From Pseudomonadota bacterium (GTDB lineage: Bacteria > Pseudomonadota > Alphaproteobacteria > Rhizobiales > Hyphomicrobiaceae), in the NCBI GenBank assembly GCA_023430315.1, contig JAEZAW010000320.1:1-28069 (forward strand): a stretch of DNA of 28,069 nt. The letters are read 5' to 3'. A model generated the notes under the pieces. It was not told the origin of the DNA, ran no database searches, and was given only the letters and a program-made list of their open reading frames with translations. The position numbers and the translations under genes are program-made. Shown one piece after another: positions 1 through 7,728 of this stretch (position 1 is its first letter; every line of letters begins with the position of its first letter).

Positions 1-86
1 TCGAGGGCCTGGGCCTCGAGATCGCCTCAGCCGACGAGGCGCGCGAGATCCTGAGCCTCAAGGGCGGCGACAAGGTCGATTTCTGA
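1..86 (+). CDS. C-terminal end of a BKACE (DUF849) family protein, partial
   Basis: Only the last 27 codons are present, read in the frame that starts at base 3 and stops with TGA at 84-86. The peptide runs LGLEIASADEAREILSLKGG and ends DKVDF. The pattern of Ala-Ser-x-Asp-Glu-Ala-Arg followed by a Leu-Lys-Gly tail is what I know from the C-terminus of BKACE enzymes, which condense or cleave a beta-keto acid with acetyl-CoA (type member: 3-keto-5-aminohexanoate cleavage enzyme). No catalytic residue is inside the window, so the substrate cannot be inferred. A hairpin terminator follows about 38 bases after the stop, so this gene probably ends its transcription unit. Confidence 0.6.
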   Translation, partial: EGLGLEIASADEAREILSLKGGDKVDF

Positions 87-121
87 GCCTGCATCAGGCT
101 CCTAACCGTTCTCAACACACG

Positions 122-160
122 GAGCGCCGGCCGCATTGATGGCGGTCGGCGCTTCTGTTA
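122..160 (+). terminator. Rho-independent terminator after the BKACE gene
   Basis: GCGCCGGCCGC (124-134) pairs with GCGGTCGGCGC (142-152) over 11 base pairs with one G-U wobble and a 7-base loop, and is followed by TTCTGTT. The T tract is weak, but the stem is very stable and lies between the BKACE stop and purB, so termination of the upstream unit is the simplest reading. Confidence 0.6.
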
Positions 161-196
161 AGCCTGCGCCTTAACTCGCAGAATCCGAGGCCGCCG

Positions 197-1504
197 ATGA
201 TCCCGCGCTACTCCCGCCCCGAGATGAGGGCGATCTGGGAGCCCGAGACCCGCTTCCGCATCTGGTTCGAGATCGAGGCGCACGCGGCCTCCGCCATGGC
301 CGAACTCGGAATCGTCCCCAAGGAGGCCGCCAAGGTCATCTGGGACAAGGGCAGCAAGGCCAAGTTCGACGTCGCGCGCATCGACGAGATCGAGGCGGTC
401 ACCAAGCACGATGTCATCGCCTTCCTGACGCACCTCGCCGAGCACGTCGGACCAGATGCGCGCTTTGTCCACCAGGGCATGACCTCGTCGGACGTGCTCG
501 ACACCTGCCTCAATGTGCAGCTCGTGCGGGCGAGCGACATCCTGCTCGCGGACATGGACCGCGTGCTGGCCGCGCTCAAGAAGCGCGCCTTCGAGCACAA
601 GAACACGATCACGATCGGCCGCAGCCACGGCATTCATGCCGAGCCAACGACGTTCGGCGTGAAGCTCGCCTACGCCTATGCGGAGTTCGCACGCGGGCGC
701 GAGCGACTGGCGGCAGCGCGCAAGGAAGTGGCGACGTGCGCGATCTCCGGCGCCATCGGCACGTTCGCGAACATCGACCCCTCCATCGAGGAATATGTCG
801 CGAAGGCTATGGGTCTCGCGCCCGAGCCCGTTTCGACGCAGGTCATCCCGCGCGACCGGCACGCCATGTACTTCGCGACGCTCGCCGTGATCGCCTCGTC
901 CGTCGAGCGGCTCGCGACCGAGTTCCGCCACCTTCAGCGCACCGAGGTGCTCGAAGCCGAAGAGTTCTTCTCGCCGGGGCAGAAGGGATCCTCGGCCATG
1001 CCGCACAAACGCAATCCCGTGCTGACGGAGAACCTGACAGGCCTCGCGCGGATGGTGCGCTCGTTCGCAACGCCGGCGCTCGAAAACGTCGCGCTCTGGC
1101 ATGAGCGCGATATCTCGCACTCCTCCGTTGAGCGTTTCATCGGCCCGGATGCGACCATCACGCTCGACTTCGCATTGAACCGCCTCGCGGGCGTTGTCGA
1201 GAAGCTCGTCGTGTACCCCGAGAACATGCGCAAGAACCTCGACAAGCTCGGCGGCTTGCACAATTCTCAGCGCGTGCTTCTTGCGCTCACGCAGGCCGGC
1301 GCCTCGCGCGAGGACAGCTATTCCTTAGTCCAGCGCAATGCCATGAAGACCTGGGAGACAGGCGCCGACTTCCTCGCGAGCCTCAAGGCCGACAAGGACG
1401 TCACGGGCTATCTCTCGAATGCCCAGCTCGAAGCCATGTTCGACGATGCCTACCACCTGAAACACGTCGATACGATCTTCAAGCGCGTGTTCGGCGCGGC
1501 GTAG
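197..1504 (+). CDS. purB: Adenylosuccinate lyase
   Basis: A 435-residue fumarase/aspartase superfamily enzyme of purine biosynthesis. It removes fumarate from SAICAR to give AICAR and from adenylosuccinate to give AMP, in the cytosol as a homotetramer. The superfamily signature GSSAMPHKRNP is at about residues 263-274. TSSDVLDTC near residue 97 and GRSHGIHAEPTTFG near residue 143 are the other two conserved regions; the latter carries the general-acid His. The start MIPRYSRPEMRAIW is the standard N-terminus of the short alphaproteobacterial/Bacillus-type PurB, and a GAGG lies 6 bases before the ATG. Length is normal for this type. The next gene starts 9 bases after the stop, so the two may be cotranscribed. 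Confidence 0.97.
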   Translation: MIPRYSRPEMRAIWEPETRFRIWFEIEAHAASAMAELGIVPKEAAKVIWDKGSKAKFDVARIDEIEAVTKHDVIAFLTHLAEHVGPDARFVHQGMTSSDVLDTCLNVQLVRASDILLADMDRVLAALKKRAFEHKNTITIGRSHGIHAEPTTFGVKLAYAYAEFARGRERLAAARKEVATCAISGAIGTFANIDPSIEEYVAKAMGLAPEPVSTQVIPRDRHAMYFATLAVIASSVERLATEFRHLQRTEVLEAEEFFSPGQKGSSAMPHKRNPVLTENLTGLARMVRSFATPALENVALWHERDISHSSVERFIGPDATITLDFALNRLAGVVEKLVVYPENMRKNLDKLGGLHNSQRVLLALTQAGASREDSYSLVQRNAMKTWETGADFLASLKADKDVTGYLSNAQLEAMFDDAYHLKHVDTIFKRVFGAA

Positions 1505-1513
1505 GGGACGGCC

Positions 1514-2578
1514 ATGGCACAGTACGTTGCCGTCATTGCGGGCGCGACGGGCGCCGCGGCGAAGCAGCTCGTCGAGGTGCTGCTTGCCGATCCGGCATGG
1601 GAGGTCATAGGCCTCTGCCGTCGCCCGCCGACGCTGAAACGCGAGCGGCTGAGCTACGTCGCCTGTGACCTTACTGACGCAGCAAGCACGAAGGCCGCTC
1701 TCGCTCGCTGCCCTCAGGCGACGCACCTCTTCTACACGGCGCGCGCTCAATTCTCGGATGCATCCGTCGGCGTCGAGGACGTCGCGGGCAATCGCGCCAT
1801 GCTCCAGCATCTGCTGGATGGTGCCGAAGCCGCATGCCCTGGCCTTCAGCATGTCCATCTCGTCGAGGGTACGAAATGGTACGGCATGCACATCGGCGCC
1901 ATGCGCTTGCCGGCGCATGAGGACGATCCGCGCCACATGCCGCCGAACTTCTATTACGATCAGCAGGATCTGCTCAGCTCACGTGCCGAGGGTAAGCGCT
2001 GGACGTGGTCCGCTTCGCGCCCCGGGTTCCTCTATGACTTCGCCCCGGAGCGGCCGCGCAACCTCGTGCCCCTGATCGGCGCCTGGGCTGGGATGTGTGC
2101 GGAGCTCGGCCTGCCGCTCGAGTTTCCCGGCAAACCCGCCTGCTACGACGCCCTGATGGAGGCGACGGACGCGACCCAGCTCGCCCGGAGCATGAAATGG
2201 ATGGCGACGTCGCCGACGGCCCGCAACGAGGCCTTCAATGTGACGGACGGCGGACTACTTCGTTGGTCGCGTCTCTGGCCGCAGATCGCGCGGCTCTATG
2301 GTCTCCCGTGCGGCGTCCCGCGCCCGCTCAATCTCGGTCGCTGGATGGCCGACAAGGGGCCGCTGTGGGATGCGATGGTGAATAAGCACGGCCTCGTCGC
2401 ACAGCCGATGGAGGCCGTGGTTACCTGGAACTTCGGCGATTTCCTGTGGGGCCTCGAGCACAACGTCGTGTCGAGCATGACCAAGATCCGTCTCGCCGGC
2501 TTCCATGAGACGATCGACACGGAAGCCAGAATCCTCGCCCATCTGCGGCGTTACCGCGAGGCGCGCCTCCTTCCATGA
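1514..2578 (+). CDS. SDR family oxidoreductase, progesterone 5-beta-reductase-like (PRISE type)
   Basis: A 354-residue atypical short-chain dehydrogenase. The N-terminus VAVIAGATGAAAKQLVEVLL is a Rossmann nucleotide-binding loop, and CRRPP after the second strand suggests NADPH. Two landmarks of the plant P5betaR/iridoid-synthase group are visible: EGTKWYG, with the expected catalytic Lys at 121, and NFYYDQQD, with the expected catalytic Tyr at 147. In plants this group reduces conjugated enones; bacterial members are mostly uncharacterised. The third glycine of the usual TGxxGxxG loop is Ala16, so cofactor binding may differ. It lies 9 bases after purB, but no purine role is implied by the family. 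Confidence 0.8.
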   Translation: MAQYVAVIAGATGAAAKQLVEVLLADPAWEVIGLCRRPPTLKRERLSYVACDLTDAASTKAALARCPQATHLFYTARAQFSDASVGVEDVAGNRAMLQHLLDGAEAACPGLQHVHLVEGTKWYGMHIGAMRLPAHEDDPRHMPPNFYYDQQDLLSSRAEGKRWTWSASRPGFLYDFAPERPRNLVPLIGAWAGMCAELGLPLEFPGKPACYDALMEATDATQLARSMKWMATSPTARNEAFNVTDGGLLRWSRLWPQIARLYGLPCGVPRPLNLGRWMADKGPLWDAMVNKHGLVAQPMEAVVTWNFGDFLWGLEHNVVSSMTKIRLAGFHETIDTEARILAHLRRYREARLLP

Positions 2579-2651
2579 CAGGATCGTAATCCCGCGATCG
2601 GGCAAACCCGCTCGGACGCCCGACAGTGCGGCATTTTAGCGGCGGATTCGG

Positions 2652-2679
2652 TTGCAAACGGGGTTGATCACACTATAGT
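2652..2679 (+). promoter_or_regulatory. Candidate sigma-70-type promoter for yajC-secDF
   Basis: TTGCAA (2652-2657) and TATAGT (2674-2679) are separated by 16 bases, in a locally AT-richer patch of the 200-base gap before yajC. It is the best -35/-10 pair in the gap and would start transcription about 90 bases before the yajC ATG. This is pattern matching only. Confidence 0.4.
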
Positions 2680-2778
2680 CCGCCCCGAAATCAAGGCAGA
2701 CGGTCGAGGCGGCGGGCGCGACCGACGGATGCCAATCCTCGCCCCGTTCAGCTTCCGAGACCCCTGGGAATAGCGCGC

Positions 2779-3102
2779 ATGTCCACTTCACTGGTCTACG
2801 CTCAAGCCGGCGGCAGCGACTTCATGATTCAGTTGCTGCCGATCCTGCTGATGTTCGTGATCTTCTACTTCCTCCTGCTCCGTCCGCAGCAGCAGCGTGT
2901 GAAGCAGCACCGTGAGATGGTGGCGAACGTCCGGCGGGGTGACGTGGTCGTGACGGGCGGCGGCATCATCGGCAAGGTGACGCGCGTGAAGGAAGGGGAT
3001 GCCGAGATCGAGGTCGAGATCGCCGAGAACACCCGCGTCCGCCTCATGCGCGGCACCATCTCCGAGGTGCGGGTCAAGGGCGAGGTTGCAAAGGCCGGCT
3101 GA
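2779..3102 (+). CDS. yajC: Sec translocon accessory protein YajC
   Basis: A 107-residue single-pass inner-membrane protein that associates with SecD and SecF in the holotranslocon. One hydrophobic helix (about residues 14-34, LLPILLMFVIFYFLLLRP) is followed by the hallmark RPQQQRVKQHREM stretch, then a small beta-rich cytoplasmic domain beginning RRGDVVVTGGGIIGKV. Size and motif order match the family exactly. It is the first gene of the yajC-secD-secF run. A 53-base spacer with two inverted repeats separates it from secD. Confidence 0.97.
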   Translation: MSTSLVYAQAGGSDFMIQLLPILLMFVIFYFLLLRPQQQRVKQHREMVANVRRGDVVVTGGGIIGKVTRVKEGDAEIEVEIAENTRVRLMRGTISEVRVKGEVAKAG

Positions 3103-3142
3103 GCCGCCGCGCGCGACGGCTCGCCGCTCTCTGAATTCAGAG
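3101..3142 (+). promoter_or_regulatory. Two inverted repeats in the yajC-secD spacer
   Basis: GAGCCG (3101-3106) pairs with CGGCTC (3117-3122) around a 10-base loop. It is followed at 3129-3142 by CTCTGAATTCAGAG, a perfect 14-base palindrome. No T tract follows, so they do not look like a full terminator. They may act as an mRNA-stability or partial-termination element that sets the YajC:SecD ratio, or be of no consequence. Confidence 0.35.
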
Positions 3143-3155
3143 GTCCGGGAACGAG

Positions 3156-4781
3156 ATGCTCCACTTTTCGCGCTTCAAGATGATCGCGATCCTGCTCACC
3201 TGCGTGGTGAGCATTGTCTTCGCGATCCCCAACCTGTTCACCAAGGAACAGCTTGCGTCCTGGCCGCGCTTCCTGCCGACGAAGCAGATGCCGCTCGGCC
3301 TCGACCTCCAGGGCGGCGCCCACCTGCTGCTGGCCATGGATACCGAAGAGCTGCGGAAGGAATGGTTGCAGACGCTGCGCGATGACGCGCGTCGCACACT
3401 CCGCGACGCCAAGATCTTTCCGACGGGGGTCGGCATCGTCGGCAACCAGGTGCAGGTGCGGCTCGCCAAGCCCGAGGAAGCGGACACGGCCATGCGCGAG
3501 TTGCGCAAGCTCATCCAGCCGCTCGGCAGCGCCGTGCTCGGCACGAGCTCCGACGACCTGACGATTACGAAAGGCGGCGACGGGACGATCCTGATCGCGC
3601 CCTCCGCGCCGGGTCTGCAGCAGCGCGTCATCAACGCCGCTGGCGCCGCCATCGAAACCGTGAACCGGCGCATCAACGCCCTCGGAACGGCAGAATCGAC
3701 GGTCGTACGTCAGGGCGCGGACCGCATTCTCGTCCAGTATCCGGGCCTGACCGACACCAAGGTGCTGAAGGATCTGCTCGGCCAGACCGCCAAGCTCTCT
3801 TTCCACGAAGTCCATCCGACGATGACCGCCGAGGAGGCGCGGCAGGGCCGCACGCCCCCCGGCTATCGCATTTTCTCCGCCAGCGATCGCGGTGATGAGC
3901 AGGGTGGCAGCTACCTCCTGCGCGAAACGCCGGTGGTTCCCGGCGAGAATCTCGTCGATGCCCAGCCGGGCTTCGACCAGCGCACGAACGAACCCATCAT
4001 CTCCTTCCGCTTCGATCAGGCGGGCGCGCGGCGGTTCGGCCGCTTCACGCAGGAGAATGTGAACCGTCCGTTCGCCATCGTGCTCGACGACAAGGTGCTC
4101 TCAGCGCCGGTCATTCGTGAGCCTATTCTCGGCGGCACAGGCCAGATCTCGGGAAGTTTCACCGTCGAGAGCGCCAACACGCTCGCCGTGCAGCTCCGCT
4201 CCGGCGCCTTGCCCGTCAAGCTGACCATCGCAGAGGAACGCACGGTCGGCCCGTCGCTCGGCGCCGACTCGATTGCCGCCGGCAAGCTCGCCTCGATCGT
4301 CGGCGGCGTAATCAGCATGATCATGGTGATCGTTGCCTACGGGACTTTCGGCGTCTTTGCCGTCATCGGCCTTCTCATGAACGGCACGATGGTGGTCGCG
4401 CTCATGTCCGCAGCCGGGACGACGCTGACTTTGCCGGGTATCGCCGGCCTCGTGCTGACGGTCGGCATGGCGGTCGACTCGAACGTGATCATCTACGAGC
4501 GCATACGCGAGGAGCTGCGCGCCGGAAAATCGGCGGTGAGCGCCATCGATGCCGGCTTCACGCGCGCCATCACGACCATTCTCGACAGCCAGCTCACGAC
4601 ACTCGCCGCCGCGATCATCATGTTCTGGCTCGGCTCAGGCCCGATCCGCGGCTTCGCTGTCACGCTCTCGATCGGAATTTTCACCTCGATCTTCACTGCC
4701 GTCACGGTAACGCGCCTGCTCATCGCGCTCTGGCTGCGCTCCGAGCGCGCCAAGCCCGGCAGGATCGCCGTTCCGATCTGA
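3156..4781 (+). CDS. secD: Protein translocase subunit SecD
   Basis: A 541-residue RND-superfamily membrane protein which, with SecF, uses the proton-motive force to pull secreted proteins out of the SecYEG channel on the periplasmic side. One N-terminal membrane helix (about 9-28) is followed by the conserved GLDLQGG motif (48-54), a large periplasmic domain to about residue 365, and then five helices (about 370-525). GMAVDSNVIIYERIREE (about 436-452) carries the conserved acidic and arginine residues of the proton path. Length is usual for the stand-alone alphaproteobacterial form. secF follows 37 bases later. Confidence 0.97.
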   Translation: MLHFSRFKMIAILLTCVVSIVFAIPNLFTKEQLASWPRFLPTKQMPLGLDLQGGAHLLLAMDTEELRKEWLQTLRDDARRTLRDAKIFPTGVGIVGNQVQVRLAKPEEADTAMRELRKLIQPLGSAVLGTSSDDLTITKGGDGTILIAPSAPGLQQRVINAAGAAIETVNRRINALGTAESTVVRQGADRILVQYPGLTDTKVLKDLLGQTAKLSFHEVHPTMTAEEARQGRTPPGYRIFSASDRGDEQGGSYLLRETPVVPGENLVDAQPGFDQRTNEPIISFRFDQAGARRFGRFTQENVNRPFAIVLDDKVLSAPVIREPILGGTGQISGSFTVESANTLAVQLRSGALPVKLTIAEERTVGPSLGADSIAAGKLASIVGGVISMIMVIVAYGTFGVFAVIGLLMNGTMVVALMSAAGTTLTLPGIAGLVLTVGMAVDSNVIIYERIREELRAGKSAVSAIDAGFTRAITTILDSQLTTLAAAIIMFWLGSGPIRGFAVTLSIGIFTSIFTAVTVTRLLIALWLRSERAKPGRIAVPI

Positions 4782-4818
4782 AGACGGCGCGGCAAGATCT
4801 CGAAAGGCCCGTACCACC

Positions 4819-5775
4819 ATGCGCTTTATTCCGAACTTCAAGGGTTACGACTTCTTCCCGCACGGGACGCATATCAACTTCATGCGCTTCCGCGACGTGT
4901 GCTTCTTCGGCTCGATCGCGGCGATCGTGATCTCGATCGGACTGTTCCTTAGCATGGGCCTCAACTACGGCGTCGACTTCAAGGGCGGCACCATGATCGA
5001 GGTGCAGACCAAGTCGGGCGCCTCTGCCGATATCCAGGCCATGCGCAATCAGCTGAGCGGTCTCGGACTTGGCGATGTGCAGATCCAGGCGTTCGGCACA
5101 TCGAATGACGTATTGATCCGCATCGAGGCGCAGCCGGGCGGCGAAGAAGCGCAACAGGCCGCCCTGGGGAAGGTGATCAGCGCTCTTGGCGACGGTTTTG
5201 TCCAACGGCGCGTCGAAGTCGTCGGGCCCGCAGTCTCGGCAGAATTGCGCAGGACGGGCTTGCTCGCGGTGACGGCAGCCATCATGGCGATCATGGCCTA
5301 TGTCTGGTTCCGATTCGAGTGGCAGTTCGCCGTCGGCACGCTCCTCTCGCTCTTCCATGACGTGCTGGTCGTGGTCGGCGTTTTCTCGCTGTTCCAGCTC
5401 GAGTTCGATCTCGGCATCGTGGCGGCCCTGCTGACCATCCTTGGCTATTCCGTCAACGATACCGTCGTCGTCTCGGACCGCATCCGCGAGAATCTGCGCA
5501 AGTACAAGCGCATGGGGCTGGGCGAAGTCCTCAATCTCTCCATCAACGAGACGCTCTCGCGCACGATCCTGACGGGCGTGACGACCATCGTCGTCCTGAT
5601 CGCGCTGTTCATCTTCGGCGGCTCGGTCATGCGCTACATCACGTTCGCCATGTTGCTCGGCGTGCTCGTCGGCACGTACTCATCGATCTTCATCGCGGCG
5701 CCGATCCTCGAGTATCTGGGCGTCAAGCGGGAGACGGTCACCGGCGAGAAGGCGGCAGCTGGCGCACGCAGCTGA
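4819..5775 (+). CDS. secF: Protein translocase subunit SecF
   Basis: A 318-residue partner of SecD. The N-terminal helix (about 28-50) leads into GVDFKGGTMIEV, the SecF counterpart of the SecD GLDLQGG motif. A periplasmic domain of about 80 residues is followed by five helices (about 150-300). GYSVNDTVVVSDRIREN contains the conserved Asn-Asp and Asp-Arg residues of the membrane core. Size and motifs are standard. The NDUFAF3-like gene follows after 33 bases with an AGGAG ribosome-binding site, so it probably belongs to the same transcript. Confidence 0.97.
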   Translation: MRFIPNFKGYDFFPHGTHINFMRFRDVCFFGSIAAIVISIGLFLSMGLNYGVDFKGGTMIEVQTKSGASADIQAMRNQLSGLGLGDVQIQAFGTSNDVLIRIEAQPGGEEAQQAALGKVISALGDGFVQRRVEVVGPAVSAELRRTGLLAVTAAIMAIMAYVWFRFEWQFAVGTLLSLFHDVLVVVGVFSLFQLEFDLGIVAALLTILGYSVNDTVVVSDRIRENLRKYKRMGLGEVLNLSINETLSRTILTGVTTIVVLIALFIFGGSVMRYITFAMLLGVLVGTYSSIFIAAPILEYLGVKRETVTGEKAAAGARS

Positions 5776-5808
5776 TCGCCCGGCAATTCACTCCGCAGGA
5801 GCGCAACC

Positions 5809-6186
5809 ATGCAGCCTGCGACGCCCCGCTATCCCGGCCGAGCGCCGATCGAGGCCTACGGCAATGGCGGCTTTCGCTTTGCCGGCATGAGCCATCGCGG
5901 ATCCCTCCTCTGCCTCGGTGAGGCGATCGTCGGCTGGCCAGCAACCACTGCCGGGGGCCTCACGCTCGACGATTTCGCACTATTGCTAGCGGAACCATCG
6001 GGCATCGAGTTGCTTCTGCTCGGTACGGGGCGCGACTTCCTACTGCCTTCAGCATCTTTGCGGACTGGCCTGCGCGACGCCGGCATCCGCATCGAGCCCA
6101 TGGACACGGGAGCGGCCTGCAGGACGTACAATGTCTTGCTCGGCGAGGGCCGGCCCGTAGGCGCGGCTCTGATCGCCGTCGACTGA
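5809..6186 (+). CDS. Mth938-like (DUF498/COG3737) protein, NDUFAF3 homologue
   Basis: A 125-residue soluble protein with the Mth938 fold. It opens with PIEAYGNGGFRFAG and contains ELLLLGTGRDFLLPSASLR, the family's characteristic LLxGTG segment, and a late TYNVLLGEGRPVGAALIA strand. The mitochondrial relative NDUFAF3 helps assemble respiratory complex I; the bacterial role is not settled. The position directly after secDF is a gene order I know to be conserved in alphaproteobacteria and used to argue for a link between this family and membrane insertion. AGGAGCGCAACC precedes the ATG. Confidence 0.85.
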   Translation: MQPATPRYPGRAPIEAYGNGGFRFAGMSHRGSLLCLGEAIVGWPATTAGGLTLDDFALLLAEPSGIELLLLGTGRDFLLPSASLRTGLRDAGIRIEPMDTGAACRTYNVLLGEGRPVGAALIAVD

Positions 6187-6265
6187 GGCAGTCGCCCGGC
6201 CGGACGCTTCCGCATGGAACCCGAATTGTGCTCTATCTGTTGCCGTAGTCCGTGCCAGCCCGGTG

Positions 6266-6874
6266 ATGCCGATGCCAGCCATGCTCTCGAGTGCCCGCAA
6301 TGCGCTTGTCGCGGGGATCGCACTATCGATCGCAGCAGTCCTGGCGGCGATTGCCGCGAGCGGTACCGACTGGCTCGGCTTCACGTCGTTCGTTCTGCGC
6401 GCGATCCATGTCGTTTCCGCGATCATCTGGGTCGGCATGATCTGGTTCGTCAATTTCGTACAGCATCCGGCGGTGGTCGGGGCCGATGACGCCGGGCGCG
6501 GAACGCTCTTCCGCCTCGTGGTGCCGAAGGTCGCCACGATATTCCGGCACACGTCGCATCTCGTCATCCTGTCGGGGGTGCTGCTCCTGCTGCCGACCGG
6601 CTATCTGCTGTCATCATGGATGTATGGCGCGCCCTTCTACATGCCGCTCGCCAAAGTGTTCCTGCTGTGGGGCGCGGCTGCGGGCGCCATCGCCATGTGG
6701 ACCTTCGTGCACATGATGATCTGGCCGAACCTGCAGATCGTGCTCGGCGAGAAGCCCGGTAATGCAGAGGCCAAGGCAGCCGCGCGCGCCAAGGTCGCGC
6801 TCTATGCCCGCGCCAACCTGCTGCTGGCGATACCGGTGACCGTGATGATGGTTGCCGCCGCGCATCTCCTCTGA
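6266..6874 (+). CDS. Small multi-helix membrane protein resembling the membrane domain of PuuD
   Basis: About 200 residues, nearly all hydrophobic, with four to five predicted helices. The segment RAIHVVSAIIWVGMIWFVNF (His then Trp-Val-Gly in one helix), a later FRHTSHL and HMMIW before the last helices recall the N-terminal membrane domain of urate hydroxylase PuuD (DUF989) and related haem-binding helix bundles. There is no C-terminal cytochrome c domain, so it is not a full PuuD. The start is uncertain: GTG at 6263, ATG at 6266 and ATG at 6272 all lie in frame and none has a strong ribosome-binding site. It ends 2 bases before the NDUFAF6-like gene, which implies translational coupling. 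Confidence 0.65.
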   Translation: MPMPAMLSSARNALVAGIALSIAAVLAAIAASGTDWLGFTSFVLRAIHVVSAIIWVGMIWFVNFVQHPAVVGADDAGRGTLFRLVVPKVATIFRHTSHLVILSGVLLLLPTGYLLSSWMYGAPFYMPLAKVFLLWGAAAGAIAMWTFVHMMIWPNLQIVLGEKPGNAEAKAAARAKVALYARANLLLAIPVTVMMVAAAHLL

Positions 6875-6876
6875 CG

Positions 6877-7716
6877 ATGAGCGAAGCGCCGCTCGACGCG
6901 CTGAGGGAAGCCGCCATCGCGCGCGAACCGGATCGCTATTTCGCCGCGACGCTGGCACCACAAACCATCCGCCTCGACTTGATCGCGCTGGCGGCATTCG
7001 CGGCAGAGCTTGCCAATATCGCGACGCAGGTGCGCGAGCCGCTCGCGGGCGAGATACGGCTCCAGTGGTGGCGCGATGCGCTTGCCCCCAGCGGCGGCGA
7101 AGCTGCGGCAGGGCATCCCGTTGCAGATGCCATGCGCGCCACGATCGCGCGCCATAGCCTGCCCGCGGAGATCATAAACGCCGTTATCGACTCGTTCGCC
7201 GACGCGCTTCATGGCGAGAGGCCGGCGGACGAGAATGCCCTGATCACGCACATGGCAGCCGGCGAGGGCGGGCTTTTCCGCCTCGCCGCCCGCATCTGCG
7301 CTGCGGACGAGATCGGCGATATCTGGCACATCACGCGCACCGCGGGGCTCGCGTATGGCCTCTCCCGTGTGCTTCTTCGCCTTCCTGCTGAACGTGCCGC
7401 GAGCCTTGTGATCCCGCGCACGCTGCTCTCGGATGAGGATCTGGGACAACTCGATGCGGGCAGCACGCCTGCACCTCTCGCCCCAGCCATTGCTGCGCTC
7501 AGCGACCTCGCGCGCACGGCAATGTCAGAAATTGCCCCGCAGCTCGCAAATATGTCACGGGCAAAGCGCCTGCCCTTCCTGCCTCTGGCCATGGTTAGGC
7601 CCAACTTGCGCGCCTTACAAACAGGAGCGAAGCGGCGCGACGCGGCATCGATCGAGCCGCTGCCGATCAGCCGCCTGTTGCGCATTACATGGGCGCACGC
7701 GCGCGGGCGCCTTTGA
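6877..7716 (+). CDS. Squalene/phytoene-synthase fold protein, NDUFAF6-like
   Basis: A 279-residue protein with the trans-isoprenyl synthase helical fold. EPLAGEIRLQWWRDAL near residues 49-64 is a clear signature of the group. The two aspartate-rich metal-binding motifs of real squalene or phytoene synthases are absent: the first-motif region reads AAFAAELANIATQV and the second reads GLAYGLSRVLLRLP. A prenyl-diphosphate-condensing activity is therefore unlikely. The pattern fits NDUFAF6 (C8orf38), a complex I assembly factor with a degenerate synthase fold. It starts 2 bases after the upstream membrane protein and is in the same cluster as the NDUFAF3 homologue, which strengthens the call. Confidence 0.82.
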   Translation: MSEAPLDALREAAIAREPDRYFAATLAPQTIRLDLIALAAFAAELANIATQVREPLAGEIRLQWWRDALAPSGGEAAAGHPVADAMRATIARHSLPAEIINAVIDSFADALHGERPADENALITHMAAGEGGLFRLAARICAADEIGDIWHITRTAGLAYGLSRVLLRLPAERAASLVIPRTLLSDEDLGQLDAGSTPAPLAPAIAALSDLARTAMSEIAPQLANMSRAKRLPFLPLAMVRPNLRALQTGAKRRDAASIEPLPISRLLRITWAHARGRL

Positions 7717-7728
7717 ACCGGTGAGGCC

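Noticed and set aside
158..1261. Long minus-strand open frame opposite purB (367 residues).
   Set aside because: It lies fully opposite a certain gene, is Arg/Asp/Gly-rich with low complexity typical of GC-rich antisense frames, and shows no family motif.
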